Below are positions 45,057 to 54,681 of a stretch of DNA of 64,000 bases, in pieces. The notes under the pieces were generated by a model. The model saw only the letters and a list, made by a program, of their open reading frames with translations, was not told the DNA's origin and searched no databases. Position 1 is the first letter of the stretch. Each line of letters opens with the position of its first letter. Position numbers and translations under genes: made by a program. The DNA comes from Burkholderiaceae bacterium (GTDB lineage Bacteria; Pseudomonadota; Gammaproteobacteria; Burkholderiales; Burkholderiaceae_E), in assembly GCA_023954135.1 (NCBI GenBank), contig JAMLIN010000012.1, forward strand, positions 1 to 64,000, given 5' to 3'.

Positions 45057-45520
45057 GCCCGCGCGCCGGCGGCCGTAACGCGCGCGAGCAGTCCGGCCAG
45101 CGTCTCGCGTTCGGTGGCCGACAGCGGCGCGCAGAGCGCCGCTTCGTGCCGGGCCAGCCGGCGATGCAGCTCGCGGAGCATGTCGCTGCCGGCCGCGGTG
45201 ATCTCGAGGGCTTTCTCCCGCCGGTTCGGGCCCGCGGCCGAGCGAACCCATCCCTGCTCCGACAGGAAGCGGACCAGCGCCACGAGGTTCGAGCGCTCGA
45301 CCATCATCGTCGTCGCCAGGCTCGCCGGCTTGATGCCGGGATTGCGCGCGATCAGCTCGAGCGCGGTGAAACGCGCCGCCGTCACCCCGGTGCCCGCGAG
45401 CGCCCGGCCGATGCCCTGCATGTTCACGAGATCGGCGAGATGCAGCCGGTAGCCGATCGACCCGGCGAGCACGCCGTGATCGACCGGCGCATGTTGCGCT
45501 GCAGGCTTGCGGATCGTCAT
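44981..45520 (-). CDS. MarR family transcriptional regulator
   Basis: 179 aa from ATG 45520. The winged-helix domain is ARFTALELIARNPGIKPASL then ATTMMVERSNLVALVRFLSE, with wing residues RREKALEITAAGSDM. It is divergent from the acyl/aryl-CoA ligase gene at 45559 (38 bp between starts), so it very likely represses that operon and is released by the acid or its CoA ester. The Ala/Pro-rich tail overlaps the lytic transglycosylase gene on the other strand. Its closest functional analogues are regulators of aromatic acid degradation. Confidence 0.88.
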   Translation of the reverse strand: MTIRKPAAQHAPVDHGVLAGSIGYRLHLADLVNMQGIGRALAGTGVTAARFTALELIARNPGIKPASLATTMMVERSNLVALVRFLSEQGWVRSAAGPNRREKALEITAAGSDMLRELHRRLARHEAALCAPLSATERETLAGLLARVTAAGARAQPAPAPASASLPAPAVRVSPAVGS

Positions 45521-45558
45521 GGCGATTGTTATAACGCATAGCAATCGAGGAGGCAAAG

Positions 45559-47103
45559 ATGAACGTCGCCGATGCGCTGAGGGATCGGGCCAGGGCAGCG
45601 CCCGGCCACCCCGCCATCCTGTTCGAGGGCATGGCGCTGGGCTACGGCGAGCTCGATGCGCGTTCGGCGCGGCTCGCCCATGGCATGGCGGCCCACGGCA
45701 TCGCGGCGGGCGACCGGGTCGCGCTGTTCCTGCCGAACATCCCCGAGTTCGCCGTCGCCTACTATGCCGCCCAGCGGCTCGGGGCCGTGGTGGTGTCGAT
45801 CAGCTCGGCCTTTCGCACCGCCGAGGTCGAGTACCTGCTGCAGGACTCGGGCGCGCGGGTCGTGTTCACGAGCGGCGATCTGGCCGGCTTCGTGCCGCAG
45901 GCGGGCTGCCCCATGCTGGAGCACGTCGTGGTGGTCGACGAAGCGGCGGCGGATCCCGCCGCGGCGGATGCGATGGCGACCCCCGGGACGGCGGCCCGGG
46001 CCAGCCTCGCCGACTGGATGAGCGGCCGGCCGGCCGAGTTCGAGCCGGTGGCGCGGGCCCCCGGCGACGCGGCGGCATTGCTGTACTCGTCGGGAACCAC
46101 CGGCTTTCCGAAGGGCGTGACGCTGACGCAGTCGAACATCGCCTCGAACATCGCCAGCGCGGCGAAGTACGCCGGCTACCGGCCCGACGACCGGCTGGCG
46201 GCCTTCCTGCCGCTGTTCCACGTCTACGGGCAGAACTTCATTCTCAACGCCGCGGTGCTCGCCGGCGCGACGGTGTCGCTGTTCCGGCGCTTCGTGCCCG
46301 ACGAGGTCCTCACCGCGATCGGACGCGGCCGGATCACGATGTTCTTCGGCGTGCCGACGATCTTCATCGGGCTCCTGTCGATGGACCTCTCGCGCTACGA
46401 CCTGTCGTCGATCCGCTTCGAGATGTCGGCCGCCGCGACCATGCCCGAGCAGGTGTCCCGGCAATGGTTCGCGCGCTTCGGGCGACGCGTCTACGAAGGC
46501 TACGGACTGACCGAATGCTCGCCGTTCGCCTGCTACAACGACAGCGTCGAGCATCGCTTCGGTTCGGTCGGCCGGGCGATCGAGGGCTTCGAGCTGGCCA
46601 TCCTCGACGAGGACGACAACGAAGTGGCGCGCGGCGAATGGGGCGAGATCGCGATCCGCGGCCCCGGCGTCATGAAGGCCTACTGGAATCGTCCCGAGGA
46701 CACCGCCCATGCGCTGCGCAGCGGCTGGCTGCATTCGGGCGACATCGGCCGGATGGACGAGGATGGCTACGTCTACATCGTCGACCGGGTCAAGGACATG
46801 ATCAACGTCTCGGGATTCAAGGTCTGGCCGGCCGAGGTCGAGAACTACCTCTACCGGATGCCGCAGGTCCAGGAGGTGGCGGTCTACGGCCTGCCGCAGG
46901 CCGAGAGCGGCGAGGAGGTGGCGGCAGCCGTCGTCGCCAGGGCCGGCGAGCGCCTGTCGGCCGAGGACGTGATCGCGTATTGCCGGGAGAGCATCGCCGG
47001 GTACAAGGTGCCGGTCCGGGTCGACATCGTCGACGAGTTGCCGAAAAGTCCCACGGGGAAGATCCTGAAGAGGATCCTCAGGGAAAAGGCGGGCCGGGCA
47101 TGA
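45559..47103 (+). CDS. Acyl/aryl-CoA ligase (AMP-binding)
   Basis: 514 aa ANL-family enzyme. AMP/ATP motif LLYSSGTTGFPKGVTLTQ, YEGYGLTECSP, the hinge-region RGPGVMKAYW and GDIGRMDEDGYVYIVDRVKD, and the catalytic Lys in KSPTGKILKRIL. It activates a carboxylic acid with ATP to a CoA thioester. It starts a run with a complete branched-chain-type ABC transporter, suggesting that the imported compound is the ligase substrate. The aliphatic versus aromatic question is open. Regulated by the divergent MarR. Confidence 0.93.
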   Translation: MNVADALRDRARAAPGHPAILFEGMALGYGELDARSARLAHGMAAHGIAAGDRVALFLPNIPEFAVAYYAAQRLGAVVVSISSAFRTAEVEYLLQDSGARVVFTSGDLAGFVPQAGCPMLEHVVVVDEAAADPAAADAMATPGTAARASLADWMSGRPAEFEPVARAPGDAAALLYSSGTTGFPKGVTLTQSNIASNIASAAKYAGYRPDDRLAAFLPLFHVYGQNFILNAAVLAGATVSLFRRFVPDEVLTAIGRGRITMFFGVPTIFIGLLSMDLSRYDLSSIRFEMSAAATMPEQVSRQWFARFGRRVYEGYGLTECSPFACYNDSVEHRFGSVGRAIEGFELAILDEDDNEVARGEWGEIAIRGPGVMKAYWNRPEDTAHALRSGWLHSGDIGRMDEDGYVYIVDRVKDMINVSGFKVWPAEVENYLYRMPQVQEVAVYGLPQAESGEEVAAAVVARAGERLSAEDVIAYCRESIAGYKVPVRVDIVDELPKSPTGKILKRILREKAGRA

Positions 47104-47213
47104 TAGTCTGACGCCGCTTCGTGAGTGGCGCGCGCCCGCCCCTTCGATTCGAGGCGCCGATCGCGGCATCGAGATCCGCGGCGACGCATTGCCGACAATT
47201 CCAGGAGGAGAAC

Positions 47214-48464
47214 ATGCCCAAGGTTACCCGTCGCGATTTCAACCGCCTGGCCGCCGGATCGGCGATCGCAGGCTCGGCCGCGCTGGCCGCCCCTGCGGTC
47301 GTTCGCGCGCAGGCGAGCAAGCTGCGGGTCGGCGTGCTGCTGCCGCGCTCCGGCGCCCTGGCCTTCATCGGGCAGTCGTGCCAGCGGGGCGCCGACATCG
47401 CTCCCGCCCTGCTGCGCGAAATGTACGGCGTGGACATCGAGCTGATGAACGCCGACATCGAGTCGAACGTCGACGTGGCGCGCTCGCGCGCCGAGAAGCT
47501 GATCGACGACGGCGCGCAGCTCCTGGTCGGCGCCTTCGATTCGGGGCCGACCGCCGCCATCGCCCAGGTGGCCGAGCAGCGCAAGGTGCCCTTCGTGGTC
47601 AACATCGCGGCCGCGCCGCAGATCACCGAGCAGGGCTACAAGTACACCTTCCGCAATTTCCCGAGCGCCGGCGATCTCATCCGCAACGGGCTCTCGCTCA
47701 CGAGCGACCTCTTCCAGGCGACCAGCGCCGCGCCGCGCACCGCCGTCTTCATGCACGTCAACGACACCTTCGGGTCCTCCATGGGCAAGGGCATCGCGGC
47801 CGTCCTGCCGAAGCTGACCCATCTGCCGTTCAAGCTGGTCGACACCATCGCCTACGACCGCGAGGCGCGCGACCTGTCGGTCGAGGTCGCGAAGGCCAAG
47901 GCCACGCAGGCCGATTTCATCCTGCTGGTCAGCCGCCTGAACGACGCCATCCTGCTGGTGCGCGAGCTGGTCAAGCAGCGCTGGTCGCCGCAGGGCATCA
48001 TCAGCCCGGGTTCGCCCGGCATGTACGAGGCGCAGTTCTACAAGGCGCTGGGCAATCGCTATTCGGACTACTGCATCTCGAACGTGCCCTGGTACAACCC
48101 GAACGCGGCGCTGGCCCAGCGCGTCGAAGCCGCGTTCCACAAGCAGTTCCCGCAGGAGAAGATGATGTTCCACGCGCTGAACGTCGGCTTCACCTTCGAG
48201 GCGATCATGATCGCGGCGGACGCCTTCAAGCGCGCCGGCACGACCGACGGCGCGCCGCTGGCCGATGCGATCCGCCAGACGAACATCACCGAGCACATGA
48301 TGGTCGGCGGCCCGATCGCCTTCGATGCGAAGGGGCAGAATACCCAGATCGCCTCGGCCTGCATCCAGAACCGCGACGGCCAGCCGATGGTGGTGCTGCC
48401 GAAGGACGCCGCGCAGAAGGCGCCGGTGTATCCTGTGCCCGCCTGGAACCAGCGCAAGGCCTGA
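47214..48464 (+). CDS. Liv-type ABC transporter substrate-binding protein (Tat-exported)
   Basis: 416 aa. The Tat signal is TRRDFNRLAAGSAIAGSAAL, followed by a periplasmic binding protein of the type I LivJ/K fold (SKLRVGVLLPRSGALAFIGQ, LIDDGAQLLVGAFDSGP and FMHVNDTFGSSMGKGIAA). Liv-type proteins bind branched amino acids, urea, amides or aromatic acids. A strong AGGAGGAG precedes ATG 47214. It is 110 bp after the CoA ligase and is followed by both permeases and both ATPases. Confidence 0.92.
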   Translation: MPKVTRRDFNRLAAGSAIAGSAALAAPAVVRAQASKLRVGVLLPRSGALAFIGQSCQRGADIAPALLREMYGVDIELMNADIESNVDVARSRAEKLIDDGAQLLVGAFDSGPTAAIAQVAEQRKVPFVVNIAAAPQITEQGYKYTFRNFPSAGDLIRNGLSLTSDLFQATSAAPRTAVFMHVNDTFGSSMGKGIAAVLPKLTHLPFKLVDTIAYDREARDLSVEVAKAKATQADFILLVSRLNDAILLVRELVKQRWSPQGIISPGSPGMYEAQFYKALGNRYSDYCISNVPWYNPNAALAQRVEAAFHKQFPQEKMMFHALNVGFTFEAIMIAADAFKRAGTTDGAPLADAIRQTNITEHMMVGGPIAFDAKGQNTQIASACIQNRDGQPMVVLPKDAAQKAPVYPVPAWNQRKA

Positions 48465-48543
48465 GAGCCCGTGAACGGGCCGGGCACGCCCGGTCCGTCA
48501 CGGCCCCCGAACTACCCGCGATATCTCCCTCGGAGCTCTCCGC

Positions 48544-49410
48544 TTGCCCATTGACGCGGTTCTCAACATCGTCATCAGCGGCTTGCTCACCGGCCTGGTC
48601 TACGGCCTGATGGCCCTCGGCCTGTCGGTGATCTACGGCGTCGTGCGCATCGTCAACTTCGCGCACGGCGAGCTGATGGCGATTGCCATGTACGCGGCCG
48701 TGTTCGCCTTCGCGATCGCCGAGATCGACCCGCTGTGGATGCTGGTGCCGCTCGCCGTGGGTTTCTTCGGCATCGGCTACGGCCTGCAGCGCGCGCTGGT
48801 CAACCCGTTCATAGGCCGGGCCGAGCATTCGCAGTTCATCCTGCTGCTGGCGGTGGCACTGGTCCTGGTGAACCTGCTGCTGGTGTTCTTCGGCCCCGAT
48901 GCGCGGGGGGTGCAGGTTCCGTATTCGCTGGACTCCTACGAGATCGGCCCCCTGCTGGTCGACAAGGTGAGGCTGATCTGTGCCGTGGTGGCGCTCGCCA
49001 CCTGCGCGATCCTGTTCGCGATCTTCCGCTACCTGTCCTTCGGCAAGGCGATCCGCGCCTGCGCGGACAACCTGCTCGGCGCGCAGGTCGTCGGCCTGAA
49101 CGTGAAGCACCTGTATGCGCTCACCTTCGGCCTGGGCACCGCCTGCGTCGGCATCGCCGGCTGCCTGATGTCGATGCTGATCGACGTCACGCCGGGGCTG
49201 GGGCCTGCCTACACGCTGCTCGCCTTCGTGATCGTGATCATCGGCGGGCTCGGCTCGATGGTCGGCGCGCTTGCCGGCGGTGTGCTGATCGGCGTGTCGG
49301 AGTCGGTGGCGGGCCTCCTGTTCACGCCTTCGGCCAAGGGCATGGTGTCCTTCGCCCTGATGATCCTGGTGCTCGTGTTCCGGCCGCAGGGCCTGTTCAA
49401 GGCCCGCTGA
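48544..49410 (+). CDS. Branched-chain-type ABC permease, LivH-like
   Basis: 288 aa, eight or so membrane helices. Family signatures: YGLMALGLSVIYGVVRIVNF then AHGELMAI at the start and TLLAFVIVIIGGLGSMVGAL then AGGVLIG near the end. The start is TTG 48544 (MPIDAVLNIV). It overlaps the next gene by one base pair set (TGATG). It forms the channel with the LivM-like protein. Confidence 0.93.
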   Translation: MPIDAVLNIVISGLLTGLVYGLMALGLSVIYGVVRIVNFAHGELMAIAMYAAVFAFAIAEIDPLWMLVPLAVGFFGIGYGLQRALVNPFIGRAEHSQFILLLAVALVLVNLLLVFFGPDARGVQVPYSLDSYEIGPLLVDKVRLICAVVALATCAILFAIFRYLSFGKAIRACADNLLGAQVVGLNVKHLYALTFGLGTACVGIAGCLMSMLIDVTPGLGPAYTLLAFVIVIIGGLGSMVGALAGGVLIGVSESVAGLLFTPSAKGMVSFALMILVLVFRPQGLFKAR

Positions 49411-50399
49411 TGAAGCGCTCGATCCTCGCCCTCGTCGTGCTGCTGGCGGTGCTGCTGGTGCTGCCGCTCGCGCTCGACCGCTACCTGCTCTCGGTGATGA
49501 TCCTGATCCTCTACTTCGCGTTCGTCGGCCAGGCCTGGAACGTGATGATGGGATTCTGCGGGCAGCTCTCGCTCGGCCATGCCCTGTACGTGGGCCTGGG
49601 AGCGTACACCTCGGCCGCGCTGTACCAGCATTTCGGGATGATTCCCTGGGTCGGCATGATCGTGGCGGTGGTGGTGTGCGTCGTGGCGGCATCGATCATC
49701 GGCTGGCTGGCCTTCCGCTTCGGCATCGGCGGCACCTATTTCGCGCTGCTCACGATCGCCTTCGCCGAGTTCACCCGCATCGGCTTCGAGCATTTCGACT
49801 GGGTCGGCGGAACGGCGGGTTTCTTCCTGAAGGTCACCCAGCAAAGCCGCGCCGACCTGCTGAATCTGCGCGGCGATCCCGTCATGTTCTATTACCTGGC
49901 GCTGGCGCTGGCCGTGGGAGGCTTCCTGCTGTCGGCCTGGCTGCTGCGCGGGCGCCTCGGCTTCTATTTCCGGGCGATCCGCGACAACGAGGAGGCCGCG
50001 CGCGCCGCCGGGGTCGACGTGTTCCGCTACAAGATGTACGCGGTGCAGATCTCGGGCGGCATGACCGCGCTGGCCGGCGTGTTCTTCGCCTTCTACTACA
50101 ACAATCTCTTCCCGGAGCAGATCTTCCACATCAGCCGCTCGATCGAGATCATCCTGGCCCCGATCATCGGCGGCATCGGCACGCTGTTCGGTCCGGTGCT
50201 CGGCGCGGCGGTGCTGACGCTGGCTTCCGAGGGAATCCACGCGGCGCTCGAGACGCTCGGGCACGAGGTCCCCGGCGTCAAGCAGATCCTGTACGGCGTC
50301 GCGCTCGGCCTGTCGATCATGTTCATGCCCAACGGCATCTGGCCGGTGATCGCGCGCCGGCTGGGCTTCACCCGGACCCGGGACGACAGCGATGCCTGA
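49410..50399 (+). CDS. Branched-chain-type ABC permease, LivM-like
   Basis: 329 aa membrane protein. GFCGQLSLGHALYVGLGAYT, the RAIRDNEEAARAAGVDVFRY cytoplasmic coupling helix and IIGGIGTLFGPVLGAAVL are typical of LivM. The start overlaps the LivH stop, and the stop overlaps the LivG start by 8 bases, so the four transporter genes are tightly coupled. Confidence 0.93.
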   Translation: MKRSILALVVLLAVLLVLPLALDRYLLSVMILILYFAFVGQAWNVMMGFCGQLSLGHALYVGLGAYTSAALYQHFGMIPWVGMIVAVVVCVVAASIIGWLAFRFGIGGTYFALLTIAFAEFTRIGFEHFDWVGGTAGFFLKVTQQSRADLLNLRGDPVMFYYLALALAVGGFLLSAWLLRGRLGFYFRAIRDNEEAARAAGVDVFRYKMYAVQISGGMTALAGVFFAFYYNNLFPEQIFHISRSIEIILAPIIGGIGTLFGPVLGAAVLTLASEGIHAALETLGHEVPGVKQILYGVALGLSIMFMPNGIWPVIARRLGFTRTRDDSDA

Positions 50400-51138
50400 G
50401 AGCGACCGCGATACGGGCCTGCTCGACGTAGCCGGTGTCTCCAAGAGCTTCCGGGGCCTGCGGGCGGTCGATCGCGCCTCGCTGTCGGTCGGGCAGGGCG
50501 AGATCGTCGCGCTGATCGGCCCCAACGGCGCGGGCAAGACCACCCTGTTCAACCTGGTCGCCGGCGTGATGCCTCCGGACGAAGGAGGCATCCGCTTCCA
50601 GGGAACCGACATCGCGGGCTGGCGCGCCGACCAGGTCTGCGCGGCGGGCATCGGCCGCACCTTCCAGGTCGTCAAGCCCTTCGCCGACATGACGGTGCTC
50701 GAGAACGTGATGGTCGGCGGCTTTCGCGGCACCGCCGATCGGCGAGTCGCGCGCTCGCGCGCCGAGCGCGCCCTGCGCGAGATCGACATGTGGGATCTGC
50801 GGACCCGCCCGGCCTCCGCCTTGACGCTGCCCGACCGCAAGCGGCTCGAGGTCGCGCGCGCACTGGCCTGCGAGCCGAAGCTGCTGCTGCTCGACGAGGT
50901 GATGGCGGGGCTGCGTCCGACCGAGACCGATGCGATGGTCGCGACCTTCCGGCGCCTGAACGCCGAGCACGGGCTGACCATCCTGCTGATCGAGCATGTG
51001 ATGCGCGCCGTGATGGCGCTGGCCCAGCGCGTCTACGTCCTGCATCACGGCGAGATCATTTCCTCGGGCACGCCGCAGCAGGTCACGTCCGATCCGCGGG
51101 TGCTCGAGAGCTACCTCGGCACGGGGGCGGTGCACTGA
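50392..51138 (+). CDS. ABC transporter ATPase, LivG-like
   Basis: 248 aa. Walker A GPNGAGKTT, the LivG-type IGRTFQVVKPFADMTVLENV, signature-region LTLPDRKRLEVARAL (the usual LSGGQ is replaced by LTLPDRK), Walker B LLLLDEVMAGL and the switch IEHVM. The altered signature LPDRK is less common but occurs in some Liv ATPases. It powers uptake with LivF. Confidence 0.93.
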   Translation: MPESDRDTGLLDVAGVSKSFRGLRAVDRASLSVGQGEIVALIGPNGAGKTTLFNLVAGVMPPDEGGIRFQGTDIAGWRADQVCAAGIGRTFQVVKPFADMTVLENVMVGGFRGTADRRVARSRAERALREIDMWDLRTRPASALTLPDRKRLEVARALACEPKLLLLDEVMAGLRPTETDAMVATFRRLNAEHGLTILLIEHVMRAVMALAQRVYVLHHGEIISSGTPQQVTSDPRVLESYLGTGAVH

Positions 51139-51842
51139 TGCTCGAGATCCGTGAGCTTTCGGTGTTCTATGGCGATGCCCAGGCCCTCGACCGGGTGAGC
51201 CTGTCGGTGGACGCCGGCCAGATCGTCGCGCTGGTCGGCGCCAACGGCGCCGGCAAGACATCGCTGATCCGCACCGTGGCCGGCATCCTCAAGCCCCGCT
51301 CCGGCTCGATCCGCTTCGAGGGGCAGGAGATCGGCGGGCTCGACAGCCACCGGGTCTGCAATCTCGGGGTCGGGCAGGTCGCGGAAGGCCGCCAGGTGTT
51401 CCCCTCGCTGACGGTTCTCGAGAACCTCCAGGTCGGCGCGCTGCTGCCGCGCGCGCGGGCCGGCGCATCCGAGGCGCTCGAGCATGTCTTCTCGCTGTTT
51501 CCGCGCCTGAAGGAACGCGCCGGCCAGGATGCCGGCACCCTGTCGGGCGGGGAGCAGCAGATGCTCGCGATCGGCCGCTGCCTGATGGGGGCGCCGCGGC
51601 TGATCATGTTCGACGAACCCTCGCTCGGCCTCGCGCCGTCGGTGGTCGCCGAGGTGCTCGACACCATCCGCCGGCTGCACTCGGAGGGCATCACGATCCT
51701 GCTGGTCGAGCAGAACGTGGCCGCCTCGCTGCATCTCGCGCACAAGGCCTTCGTGCTGGAGAACGGCAGCATCGTGCTCGAGGGCAGCGGCGAGGCGCTG
51801 CTCGAGGATCCGCGGGTTCGCGAGGCCTATCTGGGGCTGTAG
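51138..51842 (+). CDS. ABC transporter ATPase, LivF-like
   Basis: 234 aa. Walker A GANGAGKTS, the LivF-type VAEGRQVFPSLTVLENL, signature LSGGEQQMLAIGR, Walker B LIMFDEPSLGLAP and VEQNV switch. The start overlaps the LivG stop. It is the last gene of the ligase-transporter run and converges with the FAD oxidase gene, with 14 bp between stops. Confidence 0.94.
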   Translation: MLEIRELSVFYGDAQALDRVSLSVDAGQIVALVGANGAGKTSLIRTVAGILKPRSGSIRFEGQEIGGLDSHRVCNLGVGQVAEGRQVFPSLTVLENLQVGALLPRARAGASEALEHVFSLFPRLKERAGQDAGTLSGGEQQMLAIGRCLMGAPRLIMFDEPSLGLAPSVVAEVLDTIRRLHSEGITILLVEQNVAASLHLAHKAFVLENGSIVLEGSGEALLEDPRVREAYLGL

Positions 51843-51856
51843 CGGGCGGACCCGCT

Positions 51857-53299
51857 TCAGGTCCGGGGTGAAAGCACTTTCCCGGGGTTCATGATGTCTT
51901 GCGGATCGAGTGCTTCCTTGATCCGCCACATCAGCGCGCGCTCGACCGGCGACTTGTAGCGGGCCGCCTCGTCGCGGCGCAGTACGCCGAGACCGTGCTC
52001 GGCGGAGATCGATCCGTCGAAGGCGGCCACCGCGTCGTGGGTGATGCGGTTGATGTCGGCCTGCCTCGCGAGGAAGGCGGCCTGCGCCTGGTCGTCGGCA
52101 TGGTCGACGGCCGGCGAGACGTTGTAGTGCAGGTTGCCGTCGCCGAGGTGGCCGAAGACCACCATCCGGATGTCGGGGAAGCGGCGCAGCAGCTCGGCGT
52201 TGGTCGACTCGATGAAGCGGGCGATCGAGGAGATCGGCACCGAGATGTCGTGCTTGATGTTCTTGCCGATCGCCGCCTGCGCTTCCGAGATGTTCTCCCG
52301 CAAGGCCCAGAGGGCGCGCGAGCGGGCGATCGAGTCGGCGAGCGCCGCATCGGCGACCAGGCCGGCGTCGATCGCCTCGGCGAGCAGGCCCTCGAAGAGG
52401 GCGGTGGCATGGGCCTCGCCTTCGGCGTCCGAGCACTCGAGCAGAACGAAGTACTCGCCGGCGCCGGCGAGCGGATTCGGGCAGTGCGGATACACCCGCT
52501 CGACGAGCCCGAGGCAGAAGGCGCTCATCAGCTCGAAGGCGGTCAGGCTGGATGCGAGCCGTCGCTGGGCGAGCTCGAGCAGGCGGGTGGCGTTCTCGAC
52601 GCTGGCGACCGCGGCCAGGGCGGTGAGCTGCGCGGCCGGCCGTGGGAACAGCTTGAGCGTGGCGGCGGTGATCACCCCGAGGGTGCCTTCGGCGCCGATG
52701 AAGAGGTCGCGCAGGTCGTAGCCGGTGTTGTCCTTGCGCAGGCCGCGCAGGCCCGGCCAGATCTCGCCGTCGGCGGTGACGACCTCGAGGCCGAGGCAGA
52801 GCTCGCGGGCGTTGCCGTAGCGCAGGACCTGGGTGCCGCCGGCATTGGTCGACAGGTTGCCGCCGATGGTGCAGCTGCCCTGCGAGGGCAACGAGAGGGG
52901 GAAGAGGCGATCGACCCCCTCAGCGGCGGCGTGCAGCTCGCCCAGGGTGCAGCCGGCCTCGACGGTGATCGTGTTGCCGGCGGTATCGATCGCCCGCACC
53001 CGTTTCATCCGGGCGAGCGACAGGACCAGGTTGCGGGGGCCGTCGTCGGGCGTGGCGGCGCCCGACAGGCCGGTGTTGCCGCCCTGGGGTACGACGGCGT
53101 AGCGATGCTCGCGGCACCAGCGCACCACCGCGGCGACCCCGGCGCTGTCCTCGGGCATGGCCACCGCCAGCGCCCGGCCCCGGTAGCGGCCGCGCCAGTC
53201 GACGAGCATCGGCGCGATCGCGTCGTCGTCGGTCAGCAACCGACCGGTGAAGGTCGCGGCCAGCGATTCGCGCGCGCGGCGGTCGGCATCGTCGCTCAT
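51857..53299 (-). CDS. FAD-binding oxidoreductase (GlcD / D-2-hydroxyacid dehydrogenase type)
   Basis: 480 aa flavoprotein of the VAO/PCMH fold. The FAD domain has VVPQGGNTGLSGAATPDDGP then RNLVLSLARMKRV and LPLSLPSQGSCTIGGNLSTN then AGGTQVLRYGNA. The C-terminal FAD-oxidase domain has VFGHLGDGNLHYN and SAEHGLGVLRRDE. It oxidises a D-2-hydroxyacid (lactate, glycolate or 2-hydroxyglutarate type), passing electrons to a quinone or cytochrome. It is convergent with the transporter. The 2-hydroxyacid dehydrogenase at 40277 may act on similar compounds. Confidence 0.92.
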   Translation of the reverse strand: MSDDADRRARESLAATFTGRLLTDDDAIAPMLVDWRGRYRGRALAVAMPEDSAGVAAVVRWCREHRYAVVPQGGNTGLSGAATPDDGPRNLVLSLARMKRVRAIDTAGNTITVEAGCTLGELHAAAEGVDRLFPLSLPSQGSCTIGGNLSTNAGGTQVLRYGNARELCLGLEVVTADGEIWPGLRGLRKDNTGYDLRDLFIGAEGTLGVITAATLKLFPRPAAQLTALAAVASVENATRLLELAQRRLASSLTAFELMSAFCLGLVERVYPHCPNPLAGAGEYFVLLECSDAEGEAHATALFEGLLAEAIDAGLVADAALADSIARSRALWALRENISEAQAAIGKNIKHDISVPISSIARFIESTNAELLRRFPDIRMVVFGHLGDGNLHYNVSPAVDHADDQAQAAFLARQADINRITHDAVAAFDGSISAEHGLGVLRRDEAARYKSPVERALMWRIKEALDPQDIMNPGKVLSPRT

Positions 53300-53303
53300 C
53301 GAG

Positions 53304-54659
53304 TCACCGCATGCCCGGCAGCATGCCCTTCATGCCGCGCATCATCTTCGCGAGCCCACCCTTCTGCATGCGCTTCATCATGGTCTGCATCTGCTCGAAC
53401 TGCTTGAGCAGCCGGTTGACCTCCTGGACGGGGACGCCCGCCCCGGCGGCGATCCGGCGCTTGCGCGAGGCCTTGATCGTCTCGGGCCGGGCGCGCTCGG
53501 AGGCGGTCATGGAGTGGATGATTCCCTGCATCCGCCGGATCTGGCCCTCCGCCTTGCCCATGTCGGCGCCGGCGGCCGCCTGCTGGAACTGCGCCGGCAA
53601 CTTGTCGAGCAAGGAGCCCAGGCCGCCCATCTTGTTCATCTGGCCGAGCTGGGCGAGGAAGTCGTTCAAGTCGAAGCGGTTGCCGGACTTGAGCTTGTCG
53701 GCGAGCTCGCGCGCGGCCGCCTGGTCGACGTTGCGCTGGGCTTCCTCGACGAGCGACACGATGTCGCCCATGCCGAGGATCCGGTTGGCCATGCGGTCGG
53801 GGTGGAATGCCTCGAGACCGTCGAGCTTTTCGCCGATGCCGACGAACTTGATCGGTGCGCCCGTGATCGTGCGAACCGAGAGCGCCGCGCCGCCGCGCGA
53901 GTCGCCGTCGAGCTTGGTGAGCACGACCCCGGTCAGGGGCAGCGCCTCGCCGAAGGCGCGCGCCGTGTTGACCGCGTCCTGGCCCTGCATCGCGTCGACC
54001 ACGAACAGGGTCTCCACGGGGCGCAGGCCGGCATGGAGCTCGCGGATCTCGGCCATCATCTGCTCGTCGATCGCGAGCCGGCCCGCGGTGTCGACGATCA
54101 GGACGTCATGGAAATGGGTGCGTGCCCATTGCAGGGCCGCCGCGGCGATCTCGGCCGGCTTCTGCTGGGGGCTGGAGGCGAAGAAATCGGCGCCTGCCTG
54201 GGCCGCGACGGTGCGCAGCTGCTCGATCGCAGCCGGCCGGTAGATGTCGCAGGAAACCGTCAGGACCTTCTTCTTCTGGTTCTCGCGCAGCCACTTCGCG
54301 AGCTTGCCGACGGTGGTGGTCTTGCCCGCGCCCTGCAGGCCGGCCATGAGGACCACCGCCGGCGGGGCGGCCGACAGGTCGAGGCCCTGGGACGCGCCAC
54401 CCATCAGGGCGACGAGCTCGCGGTTGACCACGCCGACCAGCGCCTGGCCGGGCGACAGGCTGCCGATCACCTCCTCGCCGAGCGCCTTTTCCTTCACCCT
54501 GGCGACGAAGTCGCGAACCACCGGCAGGGCGACGTCCGCCTCCAGCAGCGCGATGCGGATCTCGCGCAGCATCTGCTGGGTGTTCGCCTCGGTGAGGCGG
54601 GCCTCGCCGCGCATCGTCTTGACGACACGCGACAGGCGTTGCGACAGATTCTCCAGCAT
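53304..54659 (-). CDS. ffh: Signal recognition particle protein Ffh
   Basis: 451 aa. The N domain, then the G domain with VVLMAGLQGAGKTTTVGKLA (P-loop), VDTAGRLAIDEQMM, TKLDGDSRGGAALS and GIGEKLDGLEAF. The C-terminal M domain is methionine-rich (FEQMQTMMKRMQKGGLAKMM then RGMKGMLPGMR). It binds 4.5S RNA and signal sequences for membrane protein targeting with FtsY. It is divergent from the ypjD-like gene, the usual betaproteobacterial arrangement. Confidence 0.97.
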   Translation of the reverse strand: MLENLSQRLSRVVKTMRGEARLTEANTQQMLREIRIALLEADVALPVVRDFVARVKEKALGEEVIGSLSPGQALVGVVNRELVALMGGASQGLDLSAAPPAVVLMAGLQGAGKTTTVGKLAKWLRENQKKKVLTVSCDIYRPAAIEQLRTVAAQAGADFFASSPQQKPAEIAAAALQWARTHFHDVLIVDTAGRLAIDEQMMAEIRELHAGLRPVETLFVVDAMQGQDAVNTARAFGEALPLTGVVLTKLDGDSRGGAALSVRTITGAPIKFVGIGEKLDGLEAFHPDRMANRILGMGDIVSLVEEAQRNVDQAAARELADKLKSGNRFDLNDFLAQLGQMNKMGGLGSLLDKLPAQFQQAAAGADMGKAEGQIRRMQGIIHSMTASERARPETIKASRKRRIAAGAGVPVQEVNRLLKQFEQMQTMMKRMQKGGLAKMMRGMKGMLPGMR

Positions 54660-54681
54660 GGCCTTGTATTAAACTGGGTCG

